Shown here: positions 18,337 through 27,328 of the stretch, piece by piece | How the letters are laid out: the number at the start of each line of letters is the position of its first letter | How positions within the stretch are numbered: the first letter of the stretch is position 1 | Assembly: GCA_019186825.1 (NCBI GenBank) | Contig: JABARP010000004.1 | Coordinates: 31,109-95,108, forward strand | Reading direction: 5' to 3' | DNA length: 64,000 nucleotides | From: Pyrinomonadaceae bacterium | Lineage (GTDB): Bacteria > Acidobacteriota > Blastocatellia > Pyrinomonadales > Pyrinomonadaceae | The notes under the pieces: generated by a model | Told to the model about the DNA's origin: nothing | Database searches by the model: none | The model's input: only the letters and a program-made list of their open reading frames with translations | Position numbers and translations under genes: made by a program

Positions 18337-19479
18337 CTAATTTGCAGAGATGTCGGATGCCATCATCTGTTCGAGCATCCTGGCAACGTAAGATACGATC
18401 GACATCATTCGTCCGTATTCGATACGTGTCGGTCCGAGGACACTCAGGGTTCCGATCGCCGTGCTGTTGCCGACCCGGTAGGGAGCCGAGATCAGGGCAC
18501 AGTTTTGAAGCGAAGGCGTTCGGTTCTCGCCGCCAATGATGACCGAAATGTCACCCGAGGCCGCGGTCGCCGTGCCGATGCATTCGGTCAAGATCTGCAT
18601 CAGCCGCGACTTTTCGCCGATCGTAAGCAGCAGCTCACGAAAGCGTTCGAGGTCGGCAAAATCTCCTTTGGTAAGGATATTTGACGTGCCGTCCACGAAA
18701 ACTTCGCCGAGACGGTCCTCGTCGTCCTCGATGCTCTGGGAGCAAAGGATGACGGCCGTCTGCAGCAGTTTGTCAAAAAGCGTCTTTTCCTGGTGCATCA
18801 GCACCATGATCTCCGCACGTATCTCGGAGAGGCTCTTGCCGACAAACTCTGCATTCAGGTAATTTGCCGTCTTTTCGAGTTCCTCTTTTGTGAAGGTCAC
18901 TTTGAGCCGAATTATCTTGTTGTGAACGATATTCGGCGTGGCGACCAACACCACGAGAATGCGGTTGTCACTTAGATTGACAAACTCGATATGTTGCAGG
19001 CGATCATTCGCCAAAGACGGCGATACCACGATGCCTACGTTATTTGAAAGAGCAGAGAGCAGATGCGAGGTCCGCTCCATCAACCTATCCGGCGTTTCAG
19101 ACGGCAGACGGTCTTTCGTGCCATAAACCCGGCCGATGCGATCGAGATCGTCGTCCGAGATGCTGAGTACTCCGAGCAGATTGTCAACGTAAAACCGATA
19201 ACCTTTATCGGTCGGGATCCTGCCTGCCGAAGTATGAGGCTGCTCAAGCATCCCCATTTCTTCCAACTCACTCATCACATTTCGGATGGTCGCCGAACTC
19301 ATTCCGCTCGCATTTGCAAAGCGGTTTGCGAGAACCTTTGACCCAACGGGTTCACCCGTGACAAAGTGTTCGTTGATGATGGCTGTGAGTATTACCTGCC
19401 CGCGAGAATCGGGAAAACCTGGGCGTTTCTCGATGCGGCCGGGTGGGCTAACAGGCATTTTTGGGTAAGTTTGTCGCAT
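18337..19479 (-). CDS. hrcA: Heat-inducible transcription repressor HrcA
   Basis: A 380-residue HrcA. A winged-helix DNA-binding domain lies at about 25-105 ('SRGQVILTAIINEHFVTGEPVGSKVL', then 'SSATIRNVMSELEEMG'). A GAF-like central domain and the dimerisation region follow, with 'GTLSVLGPTRIEYGRMMSIV' near the C-terminus. HrcA normally represses groE and dnaK operons by binding CIRCE elements and is activated by GroEL. It heads hrcA-grpE-dnaK-dnaJ, so it should autoregulate. No canonical CIRCE is visible upstream; instead an inverted repeat covers the start codon (19476-19499). The ATG at 19458 is an alternative start. Confidence 0.96.
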   Translation of the reverse strand: MRQTYPKMPVSPPGRIEKRPGFPDSRGQVILTAIINEHFVTGEPVGSKVLANRFANASGMSSATIRNVMSELEEMGMLEQPHTSAGRIPTDKGYRFYVDNLLGVLSISDDDLDRIGRVYGTKDRLPSETPDRLMERTSHLLSALSNNVGIVVSPSLANDRLQHIEFVNLSDNRILVVLVATPNIVHNKIIRLKVTFTKEELEKTANYLNAEFVGKSLSEIRAEIMVLMHQEKTLFDKLLQTAVILCSQSIEDDEDRLGEVFVDGTSNILTKGDFADLERFRELLLTIGEKSRLMQILTECIGTATAASGDISVIIGGENRTPSLQNCALISAPYRVGNSTAIGTLSVLGPTRIEYGRMMSIVSYVARMLEQMMASDISAN

Positions 19480-19499
19480 ACTGCCTGTCGGCTGTATGC
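19476..19499. promoter_or_regulatory. Inverted repeat covering the hrcA start codon
   Basis: Arms GCATACtGCC and GGCtGTATGC (10 bases, one mismatch) are separated by TGTC. The hrcA ATG lies inside one arm. A TTGACT box at 19538-19543 on the minus strand could serve as a -35 element upstream. The repeat could be an HrcA-type operator unlike CIRCE, or an RNA hairpin that hides the start codon. Confidence 0.5.
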
Positions 19500-19573
19500 T
19501 TTTCCCAATACAAGGAATAACATTTAGACCGACAAAAAGTCAACAATTTCGTTAATACAGGTTTAACACGTTT

Positions 19574-20308
19574 GTGCCGCCAACACTCCAGCAGATCCGC
19601 GAAGAATATCAACAAGCATTCAAAAAATACGACGGCCTTCGACGAACACCGCCGATCGAGGTCTCATTCTACCCCTATGTAGGTATTAATCATACTATAC
19701 GAATCCGCGACGGCGTTGTTTATGTGCGGATCGGCGAGATCTGCCGGCAGATGCCGCTTACAGCCCATCGCGGCCTTGCTTACGTCCTCGTGGCAAAACT
19801 TTACCGCCGCAGGGCGACAGCCGACAAGCGACAGCTTTATTCGGCGTATATCGACCGTCCGGAGATCCGCGAGCGGGCGACCGAAATGAAGCGCGAACGC
19901 GGTCGCAAGGTCGTAACTTCTTCTGAAGGAACATTTTACGACCTCGATTCGATCTTTTCGGCGTTGAACGCACGATATTTCCGCAATCGTGTAAAAAAGC
20001 CCGTGCTGACCTGGTCGGCACGCAAAACTTACCGCATTCTCGGCCATCATGACGCAACCCACGGCGTGATCGCCATTAGCCGTTCGCTCGACAGCAAATC
20101 AGTGCCGCGTTATGTGGTTGAATATGTCGTATTTCACGAGATGCTGCATATCGTCCACCCGACGAAGACCGACGAGAAAGGCCGCCGGCTGAACCACACG
20201 CCCGCTTTTCGCCGCGACGAAAGGAAATACATCCATTTCAATGCGGCCGAACGCTGGATCGAGCAGAACGTACGGCACCTGAAACGCGAAGCAAAGAAGA
20301 AGAGCTGA
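19574..20308 (+). CDS. SprT-like zinc metallopeptidase
   Basis: A 244-residue protein with a GTG start and no signal peptide. The C-terminal half (about 120-235) is a SprT-like domain. It has the H-E-x-x-H zinc motif at 188-192 (FHEMLHIVHP), the 'LNARYFRNRVKKPVLTWS' lead-in near 131-148, and a distal His in 'HTPAFRRDERKY' as likely third ligand. Relatives include SprT and Spartan, of which Spartan cleaves DNA-protein crosslinks. The N-terminal 110 residues are Arg-rich and unassigned. It is divergent from hrcA and convergent with the lipoprotein gene, 2 bases apart. Substrate unknown. Confidence 0.85.
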   Translation: MPPTLQQIREEYQQAFKKYDGLRRTPPIEVSFYPYVGINHTIRIRDGVVYVRIGEICRQMPLTAHRGLAYVLVAKLYRRRATADKRQLYSAYIDRPEIRERATEMKRERGRKVVTSSEGTFYDLDSIFSALNARYFRNRVKKPVLTWSARKTYRILGHHDATHGVIAISRSLDSKSVPRYVVEYVVFHEMLHIVHPTKTDEKGRRLNHTPAFRRDERKYIHFNAAERWIEQNVRHLKREAKKKS

Positions 20309-20310
20309 CG

Positions 20311-21885
20311 CTAGTTCTCGTCAGATAGCATCGCAATTATCGTTCCCAGGAAACCGATCTCCGAGGTGGTCGTGCGGATGGCTCCAACGTTGGTGAAGTT
20401 CGTCTCGGAACGCGAAAAGGCCTTTACGCTGCCCGCCGTCTTTTCTTCGCCTAGAAACGAGGCGATCTCCCGCACAGACGCTTCATCGTTGAAGATCGTG
20501 GTGATCGACGCTCCCTTTGCCGGCGGCGGTTTGTCCGCAACTTCAGCTTTTGTTCCAGGGGCAACACAGGCGGCGACAGTGTCCTTTTCACCGACGACCG
20601 CGAGATCGCCCGCATATTGCAAAGCGACGTCGGACGGTTCCGGCTCGACAGGCTTCTTGGCGTCTGGATCGAGCTCGGGCAGCAAGCCTTTCAGTTGGCC
20701 GTTGGTCGTTGGTTTTACGATAGCGGCGGCCTGTTCATTTTCACCGAGCGAAACCGTCACGATCTGCTGCGAGACCGAACTCAAGAATGCTTCGGGGTCA
20801 CCGATCCCATAAGGCTCGAATAGCGCCGTGCCGATCTCCGAGAAGACTCGCGCCGTGAAAGGGTCGCTCAGGTGCTCTGCGGTCAGAATTACGCTTCGCC
20901 ACGCGGCCTGCGGATTCTTTAGGTTGTAACGCGTTATCGAACGCGAATTCGCCGGAATAACGCTCGCAAAAGCAGGATCGGGTGTGCCGTCGCCCGGTGC
21001 CATTGTCTCGACGAACACGGCGGCAATATCCTTAGGCATATCAATTTCCCAACGATCTTCGATACCGCCGTCCCGTCTTTGAGCGGTCCAATGGACATCC
21101 GAAACCGCACCGCGAAGGAGTCTTGGAATGACGCCTGCGATTGCGGTTCGAACCTCGCCTTCCTCCGTACTCTCGGCAGCAAGACGGACACCAAGGACGT
21201 TTGCGAGCTGAGCCATTCCGTCTGGCGAAATGTAACCGTAAGCGAGGTCGCTTGCGTTCGCAGGATGCAATGCCTTTGCATCGAATGCCGCGGTCTCGCC
21301 TTTGCGTACAGCGATCGCGCGGTCAATAAGTGTTTCGTCATTCCCAAAATAAATGAGTCCGTCGATGACCAAAGCGAACGCCTTTCTGCCGTCAGCGGCC
21401 GTCCACGCAAAAGAAGAGCCTCCGGCCTTCTCGCTCTTCTCAAGTTTCGGCTCGCTGCCGTAAATGCCGGCGACGAAAGCACCGAGTTTTGCTTCGGCAA
21501 AGGCAAGAGCCTGAAAATTCCACTTGTGCGTGTCGGCAATGAGGACGAATTTCGGCGTGATCTTGCCGACGCTTTGCTCGTCTGTGAGCTTTTGCTCCTG
21601 CATCTCGAATCCGGCGATCGAGACCGCCGTCTGCACACCGTCGAGTGCCGAAAGATCCGGCACCTTCAACGCACTTTCTTTGATCGGCCGGCTCTCAAAG
21701 ACCGAACGCAGGGCCGTGCCGAGGTTATTCGTTTCGAGATAGATCAGGGTCTCGGCAGGTGCAAGCTTTCGAAGGTCCGTCGGCGTCGATGAGCACGACG
21801 CGAGCCCGAGCGCAAAGGCGACCGCGACGGCGAAAAGCGTCCGCCGAAAGATGCGTGATAGAATCTTACTCGCTATGAACAACAT
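20311..21885 (-). CDS. Predicted lipoprotein, unknown function (DUF3352-like features)
   Basis: The start is set at the ATG at 21885, giving 524 residues, because the signal peptide with lipobox (LGLASC, Cys near residue 31) begins there. The longer frame adds 61 residues with no export logic. After the lipid-attachment Cys the mature protein opens with 'LRKLAPAETLIYLETNNLGTALRS', a pattern seen in DUF3352-type exported proteins. The rest is mixed alpha/beta with no catalytic motif I recognise. Its 5' end overlaps the divergent SDR gene by 11 bases. The envelope location is a confident inference; function is unknown. Confidence 0.75.
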   Translation of the reverse strand: MLFIASKILSRIFRRTLFAVAVAFALGLASCSSTPTDLRKLAPAETLIYLETNNLGTALRSVFESRPIKESALKVPDLSALDGVQTAVSIAGFEMQEQKLTDEQSVGKITPKFVLIADTHKWNFQALAFAEAKLGAFVAGIYGSEPKLEKSEKAGGSSFAWTAADGRKAFALVIDGLIYFGNDETLIDRAIAVRKGETAAFDAKALHPANASDLAYGYISPDGMAQLANVLGVRLAAESTEEGEVRTAIAGVIPRLLRGAVSDVHWTAQRRDGGIEDRWEIDMPKDIAAVFVETMAPGDGTPDPAFASVIPANSRSITRYNLKNPQAAWRSVILTAEHLSDPFTARVFSEIGTALFEPYGIGDPEAFLSSVSQQIVTVSLGENEQAAAIVKPTTNGQLKGLLPELDPDAKKPVEPEPSDVALQYAGDLAVVGEKDTVAACVAPGTKAEVADKPPPAKGASITTIFNDEASVREIASFLGEEKTAGSVKAFSRSETNFTNVGAIRTTTSEIGFLGTIIAMLSDEN

Positions 21886-22657
21886 ATTTGCGGACTCCAT
21901 TTTGCAGGGCAAAGTTGCGTTTGTAACAGGCGGTGCGACCGGCATAACCGGCGGCATCGCGCGTGCGTTCTTCGAGCACGGGGCAAAGCTTGCGATCACG
22001 AGCCGAAAGGAAGAGAACCTGATCGCCAAGAAGCAGTACATCGAAGAGAATGGCGGCGAATGTTTCACTGCCGTCTCGGATGTTCGCGACTATGCCGCAG
22101 TCGAGAATGCCGTCAATGCCGCACGCGAACATTTCGGCAGGATCGACATCGTCGTCAACGGTGCCGCCGGCAACTTTCTTGCTCCGGCAAGCGAGCTTTC
22201 GGCGAACGGATTCGGCACGGTCGTTGACATCGACACAAAGGGCACTTTCAACGTATGCCGAGCGGCATTCGAAGCCTTAAAAGAGAGCCGCGGGCAAATT
22301 ATCAATATCTCCGCAACGCTGCATTATCTCGCAACGCCTATGCAGATACACGTTTCGGCGGCCAAGGCCGGAGTCGATGCGATAACGCGAAATCTCGCGG
22401 TCGAATGGGGCCGAAACGGTATCCGCGTGAACGGCATCGCTCCGGGGCCGATCGAGGACACCGAAGGGATGAAACGCCTGCTGATGCCCGAGCTTCGCGA
22501 GAAGCTGATCCGGAAGATTCCCGCAGGCCGCTTCGGACGCATCGAGGATATCGAGAACGCCGCACTCTTCCTCGCCTCCGGTGCCGCAAGCTATATCAAC
22601 GGCGAAACGATCATCGTTGACGGCGGCGCATGGCTTCTCGGCACAAGTCTCACCTGA
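21875..22657 (+). CDS. Short-chain dehydrogenase, 2,4-dienoyl-CoA reductase-like
   Basis: A 260-residue SDR counted from the ATG at 21875. The Rossmann motif T-G-G-A-T-G-I-T-G-G lies near 18-27 and the NGAAG block near 95-99. In place of Tyr-x-x-x-Lys it has Val-x-x-x-Lys (H-V-S-A-A-K). This loss of Tyr, with 'LAVEWG...IRVNGIAPGPI' after it, is typical of eukaryotic DECR2-like 2,4-dienoyl-CoA reductases, which help degrade unsaturated fatty acids using NADPH. An acyl-CoA dehydrogenase gene lies in the same window but 39 kb away. The ATG at 21851 and TTG at 21902 are alternative starts; none has a clear ribosome site. Confidence 0.85.
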   Translation: MNNIFADSILQGKVAFVTGGATGITGGIARAFFEHGAKLAITSRKEENLIAKKQYIEENGGECFTAVSDVRDYAAVENAVNAAREHFGRIDIVVNGAAGNFLAPASELSANGFGTVVDIDTKGTFNVCRAAFEALKESRGQIINISATLHYLATPMQIHVSAAKAGVDAITRNLAVEWGRNGIRVNGIAPGPIEDTEGMKRLLMPELREKLIRKIPAGRFGRIEDIENAALFLASGAASYINGETIIVDGGAWLLGTSLT

Positions 22658-22662
22658 TCGTC

Positions 22663-24381
22663 TCAATAGATCGGTCTGTCAAACTCCCGCTCGTCCTTCG
22701 CAGCGCTAGTCGGTTTCTCCGCAGGAGCCTGTGTGTACGCCCGTAAGATCAATATCTTAGCGAGCACGCGCGCCTCCGGCCTGTCGAACCGATCAGCGAG
22801 TGCACGGGTGCGGTCAAGATCGAATTCGGCGAGCTTCTTCAGCGGTACATTTGCGATCGACATTTGCCTTAGCATACTGGCGCCCATTGGCCCTCCAAAG
22901 GCACCGATCTTCACCTCATTGTCTTCTACAATTTCGCCTGGGACATCGATAAACTCCGCTACCTTTACGCCCGCATTGATGATCTCGTTCGTGCTGGCGA
23001 TCAAATTCTCGATACGCGGGAACGCCTGTTCGGGATCGACCATCGCGTAGCCGCTCGCGACGGCAAAAACGACCATAAAGTCAGCATAATTTTTCGGATA
23101 CAGCGGTGCGACCCGATCGGCTTCGCGCATCAGGTCAAGAGCAAGCTGCTTATCCGAACCGGCAACTCCCGTCGCGATAGCACTGAGAGCAATGACCTTG
23201 TCGCGCGGATCGCGGAGCCTCGCGACCGTCTTCCTTGCCTCGGCCAGCACCTTTTCACGCTCTTCGGGCGGTAAATTGCCCGAGGAGAGTTTTGAGAATA
23301 CACCGAGGCTCTTACGGTCTTCCGCAAGCTTTTTCCACTTTTCCTGCTCGGCTTTGGAGACGGAATTCGACGCGATGCTGGGGACCCCCGGTTCAGGGGC
23401 GTTTACGTTCCAGACCATCTTCTTCCGCGCGGCGGCCTTCGCCTTTAGCGCGGCCGCTCTCGCGGGAAGGTACTTCTCTATCAGGTCAAGTCCAGGAAAA
23501 AAGGTCCGATCACCGAGTTGATCGACGATCGATCCGGCAACCTGGCGGGCATCCGCGATGGTAAAGGGTGACGGCTTGGCTGACTTCTTTTTTTCGGCTT
23601 CAAGATACGAATCGATATTCTTAAGGAATTCTGAAAGTAAGGAGACGTTTGTCTTGTCGTCTTTGGCCTTCGAGAGCATCGCCGAGGCAAGTGTCTTCGC
23701 AGCCTCGCCATCCACCTCGTTGAGTTCTCGCAAAATGCGGAAATGCGTATTGTTAAGCTCTTTCTTGAGGGATTCGAGAGCGATCTCCAACGCGTTTTTC
23801 GGACTACGCGGTGCCGCCATTGCGGCTATCTCGTCCCTAAGACGTACATCATCATCTCCGGAACTGTACCGATCATCCGCAACTACGAGCCCGGCGGTGT
23901 CTGCAAGGACTTGCAGTGCAAACTCAGGGTCATTTTCTGCAATGCTTAGCAAAACCTGCGCTCGGACCGTTAGCAGCTGCCTGCCCTTGTTTGCCATCGG
24001 GTCTCGATAGGGATTACCGACAAAGCTCGCCGTCAATGCGTCCGGATCGGCAGCCTGAGCTGCCTTTGCATCGGCGGCGGCCGTCGAATAGCTCATCATT
24101 ATCTGCCGAAGGTCATTGGCGGCTTTTGAGTAAATACTGCGTGCCTGTGTCTCATCGAACTGCCACATCACGGACGCGACTTCCGCAAAAAGGGCAACAC
24201 GGTTCTCAGGCAGCCGAAGATTTGAGACCTCTTGATCGACATCGCGAAGGAACGCGATCATCCGAGCCTTCTCTTTCTCGGCATCGGGTGTCGGTGACGG
24301 GGTCGGCGTGGACGCGGCGGTCTGGGCGGAAACGAACGGGACAGCGAATAACAACGTGAGGAAAATGAGTAGATATCGCAT
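22663..24381 (-). CDS. Secreted helical protein, unknown function
   Basis: A 572-residue protein with a clear signal peptide (MRYLLIFLTLLFAVPFVSAQ, cleavage after about residue 19), a Thr/Pro/Ser-rich linker (about 20-33), and then a long all-helical body. Repeated short helix pairs in the Ala/Leu/Asp-rich body ('AEVASVMWQFDETQARSIY', 'AIATGVAGSDKQLALDLMREA') suggest a TPR-like or HEAT-like solenoid, but I cannot assign repeats with confidence. No catalytic motif is visible. It is convergent with the SDR gene, 5 bases apart. Confidence 0.75.
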   Translation of the reverse strand: MRYLLIFLTLLFAVPFVSAQTAASTPTPSPTPDAEKEKARMIAFLRDVDQEVSNLRLPENRVALFAEVASVMWQFDETQARSIYSKAANDLRQIMMSYSTAAADAKAAQAADPDALTASFVGNPYRDPMANKGRQLLTVRAQVLLSIAENDPEFALQVLADTAGLVVADDRYSSGDDDVRLRDEIAAMAAPRSPKNALEIALESLKKELNNTHFRILRELNEVDGEAAKTLASAMLSKAKDDKTNVSLLSEFLKNIDSYLEAEKKKSAKPSPFTIADARQVAGSIVDQLGDRTFFPGLDLIEKYLPARAAALKAKAAARKKMVWNVNAPEPGVPSIASNSVSKAEQEKWKKLAEDRKSLGVFSKLSSGNLPPEEREKVLAEARKTVARLRDPRDKVIALSAIATGVAGSDKQLALDLMREADRVAPLYPKNYADFMVVFAVASGYAMVDPEQAFPRIENLIASTNEIINAGVKVAEFIDVPGEIVEDNEVKIGAFGGPMGASMLRQMSIANVPLKKLAEFDLDRTRALADRFDRPEARVLAKILILRAYTQAPAEKPTSAAKDEREFDRPIY

Positions 24382-24499
24382 ATTGTTGTTTTCCCTCTAA
24401 CTTGGTGAGAGCACTGAAATAATAATCTCGATATCCGCTGTAAACAAGCCCGCTCGGCGGCCTCGCTCACGCATCGAATCTGCTATCCTAGAACGAGCG

Positions 24500-25066
24500 A
24501 TGCTCGTTATTATCGACAATTACGATTCGTTCACATACAACCTCGTCCAGTATTTCGGCGAGCTTGGCGCCGAGATGCGCGTCATTCGAAATGACGAGAT
24601 GACCGTCGAGGCGATCGAAAGCGATCTCAAGCCAACGCATCTCGTAATATCGCCCGGACCCGGAACGCCCGAGGACGCGGGCATTTCGATCGCGGCGATC
24701 AAGCATTTTGCGGGCAAGGTGCCGATCCTCGGCGTTTGTCTCGGACATCAGGCGATCGGACAGCACTTCGGCGGGAACGTCGTCCGCGGCCCTGAACCTG
24801 TGCACGGAAAGCTGGTTACGATCCGTCACGACGGACGCACGCTCTTTAACGGCATTCCGCAGGATTTTAATGCGGGGCGTTATCATTCGCTTGTCGTCGA
24901 ACGCAAAACCGTGCCCGGCGAGCTTGAGATCTCGGCGGAATCGCCCGACGGACTCGTAATGGCGCTTCGGCACAAAGAACTGCCGATCGAGGGCGTTCAG
25001 TTCCATCCGGAATCGATCCTGACGGAACACGGGAAAAAGCTGTTGCAAAACTTTATCGCGGTTTGA
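24500..25066 (+). CDS. trpG: Anthranilate/aminodeoxychorismate synthase glutaminase subunit
   Basis: A 188-residue class I glutamine amidotransferase. The catalytic triad is Cys80 in GVCLGHQAIG with His169 and Glu171 in QFHPES. The N-terminus 'IIDNYDSFTYNLVQYFGELG' and oxyanion strand SPGPGTP at 51-57 are those of TrpG/PabA. It supplies ammonia from glutamine to chorismate-using partner TrpE (tryptophan) or PabB (folate). No component I gene is in the window, so either role is possible. It is followed 82 bases later by the trpD-like gene, which slightly favours tryptophan synthesis. Confidence 0.95.
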   Translation: MLVIIDNYDSFTYNLVQYFGELGAEMRVIRNDEMTVEAIESDLKPTHLVISPGPGTPEDAGISIAAIKHFAGKVPILGVCLGHQAIGQHFGGNVVRGPEPVHGKLVTIRHDGRTLFNGIPQDFNAGRYHSLVVERKTVPGELEISAESPDGLVMALRHKELPIEGVQFHPESILTEHGKKLLQNFIAV

Positions 25067-25148
25067 GATAGTTAATGTAGCGAAAGGTCTTCCGCCATTT
25101 CGCTCTCACCTCGCTTTTTAACGCATTTCTGGTCTCTCATTTTTTCTT

Positions 25149-26261
25149 ATGTCCGGGTCAAAAACAGACTGGCTCTTGAGCGCTCCTACAGCAGCATCGA
25201 ATCCTCGTGCAGAGACGCCGCTGTACCCATTCCTGGCAAAATTACTTCGCGGCGAAGACCTTTCGGGCCGCGAGGCCGCCGACTTTTACACAGCGATCAC
25301 TGATCCAAAGACAGGTTCGAATCAGATCGCCGCGGCCCTGACCGCCCTTACGATAAAGGGCGAGACGTTCGAAGAGCTCGCCGGCATGGCGCTTGTTATG
25401 CGCGACCAGGCGACGCATATACGCGCTCTGCAAAAGAATGCTGTCGATATCACGGGCACCGGTTCTTCGACCGCAAAAACCTTCAACGTCTCGACCGCGG
25501 CCGCATTCGTCGCGGCTGGTGCGGGTTTGATGATCGCAAAGCAAAGTAATCGCGGAGTCGCAACGAGAATGGGAAGCGCCGACGTGCTTACGGAACTCGG
25601 CGTAAAGGTCGCGAGCGAACCTGCCGTTGCGCAGAAGAGTTTGAACGGTGTCGCGATCAGCTTTCTTTTTGCTCCGAAGTTTCATACATCGCTGAAGCGC
25701 GTCGCAGAGGTCCGACGCAGCCTCGGGATTCGAACTTGCCTGAATCTTCTGGGCGTTCTCGCGAACCCGGCGGGCGTCAATCGCCTCCTGATCGGCGTTT
25801 GGCATCAATCGATGGTCGAGCCCGCGGCGAAGGCCCTAGCCTTGCTAAAGACGGATAAATCCTGGGTCGTTCACGGCAGCGACGGACTTGACGAGATCAC
25901 GCTCGCGGGCCCGACGCTTGTCGCCGAAACCATCGCGAGACAGACACGCGGATTTCAGATCGCACCAAAAGACTTTGGATTGAAACCTGCACCCATCGAT
26001 CATCTGCGGGCAAAGACCCCAAAGGAAAGCGCGAAGATCATCCGCGAAGTTCTCTCAAGCAAACGCCGGGACGAAGCGCGTTCGCTCGTGGTGATGAACG
26101 CAGCGGCGGCACTGATCGTCGGCGGTTTTTCGAAAGAACCAATGCACGCCGCACGCCTTGCCGAACAAAGTATCGACAGCGGGCAGGCGCAGAACAAACT
26201 CGATCGTCTGGTACAGCTCACCAACAAGGCGTCAAAGGACGTTTCGCCGCGCAAAAATTGA
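25149..26261 (+). CDS. trpD: Anthranilate phosphoribosyltransferase-like protein (divergent TrpD)
   Basis: A 370-residue protein of the TrpD/nucleoside phosphorylase class III fold. The helical N-terminal domain (about 25-95) and 'TFNVSTAAAFVAAGAGL' and 'GSADVLTELGV' blocks are clear TrpD features. Two substrate-site motifs differ from the canonical enzyme: GTGGDG reads GTGSST from residue 103, and KHGNR reads KQSNR at 131-135. It is also longer than the usual ~340 residues. TrpD transfers phosphoribose from PRPP to anthranilate. With trpG upstream the role may be kept, but the altered PRPP-site residues leave activity in question. It could be a paralogue with another substrate. Confidence 0.8.
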   Translation: MSGSKTDWLLSAPTAASNPRAETPLYPFLAKLLRGEDLSGREAADFYTAITDPKTGSNQIAAALTALTIKGETFEELAGMALVMRDQATHIRALQKNAVDITGTGSSTAKTFNVSTAAAFVAAGAGLMIAKQSNRGVATRMGSADVLTELGVKVASEPAVAQKSLNGVAISFLFAPKFHTSLKRVAEVRRSLGIRTCLNLLGVLANPAGVNRLLIGVWHQSMVEPAAKALALLKTDKSWVVHGSDGLDEITLAGPTLVAETIARQTRGFQIAPKDFGLKPAPIDHLRAKTPKESAKIIREVLSSKRRDEARSLVVMNAAAALIVGGFSKEPMHAARLAEQSIDSGQAQNKLDRLVQLTNKASKDVSPRKN

Positions 26262-26297
26262 AAAACGCCTGACGATAAAAGATAATCGACTGGCAAT

Positions 26298-27296
26298 ATG
26301 CTTGGCGTTTTTGCCTCTATCTACGGGCGTTTCATCGAGAGACGTAATAGGCGTTTTGACGATGGAACCACGCCGATCGTCCCGCTTCCTGCCCGTACGA
26401 TCTCTATCGGAAATCTGACCACCGGCGGCACCGGCAAAACGCCGCTCGTCATAAAATGCGCCGAAATTCTTGCCGGCCGCGGAAAACGTGTTTGCATCCT
26501 GACGCGCGGTTACGGACGAAATTCGAAAGGAAGAGTTCTTGTCTCGAATGGACGCGAAGTTCTCGCCGACGCTTCGACTGCGGGCGATGAACCGGTCGAG
26601 ATCGCGAAACGCCTTTTGAAGAAAGCTGTCGTCGTTGCGGATGCAGATCGCGTTGCCGCGGCAAAGTGGGCGAAGGACGAATTTGGCGTAAGCGTATTTT
26701 TGCTCGACGACGCGTTCCAGCATCGACAGGCGGCACGCGACGTCAACATTATCAGCATCGATGCGACAGACCCTTTCGGCGGCGGCAAGTTGTTGCCCGC
26801 AGGGCGTTTACGCGAACCTGTCGCGGCGATCTCACGAGCCGATGCAGTTGTGATCACGCGGGCGAATTCCGGCGATCTGAATAGCATCAAGGCCGAGATC
26901 GCGAGGGTTGCACCGTCCGTTCCGATTTTCGAGGCTCGAACAAAGATCATCGGCCTACGCGAGATCGAGAACGCTGGCGTTTCAGGAACTTCGACTATCG
27001 CTCACAAAAAGGGATTTGCGTTTTGCGGCATCGGCAACGCTGAAAATTTCTTTCAACAGCTTCGGCGTGAGAACTACGCGCTTGCGGGCGAAATGCGCTT
27101 TCGAGATCACCACAAATACACCGCGGCAGACATCAAAAAACTTGAAGCCTCTGCCGAGAAAGCCGGCGCGTCTTATTTTTTGACGACCGCAAAAGACGCC
27201 GTAAAACTCAGCGGCCTGCCATTCACAAAGCCCGTCTTCGTCGTCGATATCACGTTCGTGATCGATCGCGAAGCGGAATTCGCTGGCCTTTTATAG
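26298..27296 (+). CDS. lpxK: Tetraacyldisaccharide 4'-kinase
   Basis: A 332-residue LpxK. The P-loop-like motif GNLTTGGTGKTP is at 38-49, followed by 'LTRGYGR' near 74-80 and the 'FLLDDAFQHR' block near 136-145, all family hallmarks. The enzyme phosphorylates the 4' position of the lipid A disaccharide at the inner membrane. A separate lpxI is at 36524, so the window supports lipid A synthesis. The gene starts 36 bases after trpD and is probably read through from it; the two pathways have no obvious link. Confidence 0.95.
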   Translation: MLGVFASIYGRFIERRNRRFDDGTTPIVPLPARTISIGNLTTGGTGKTPLVIKCAEILAGRGKRVCILTRGYGRNSKGRVLVSNGREVLADASTAGDEPVEIAKRLLKKAVVVADADRVAAAKWAKDEFGVSVFLLDDAFQHRQAARDVNIISIDATDPFGGGKLLPAGRLREPVAAISRADAVVITRANSGDLNSIKAEIARVAPSVPIFEARTKIIGLREIENAGVSGTSTIAHKKGFAFCGIGNAENFFQQLRRENYALAGEMRFRDHHKYTAADIKKLEASAEKAGASYFLTTAKDAVKLSGLPFTKPVFVVDITFVIDREAEFAGLL

Positions 27297-27328
27297 AGTT
27301 TGCCTACCTACGGTCGTCTGTGTTCGAT

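Noticed and set aside
18278..19573. CIRCE element (TTAGCACTC-N9-GAGTGCTAA)
   Set aside because: Looked for around hrcA, grpE, dnaK and dnaJ and not found.
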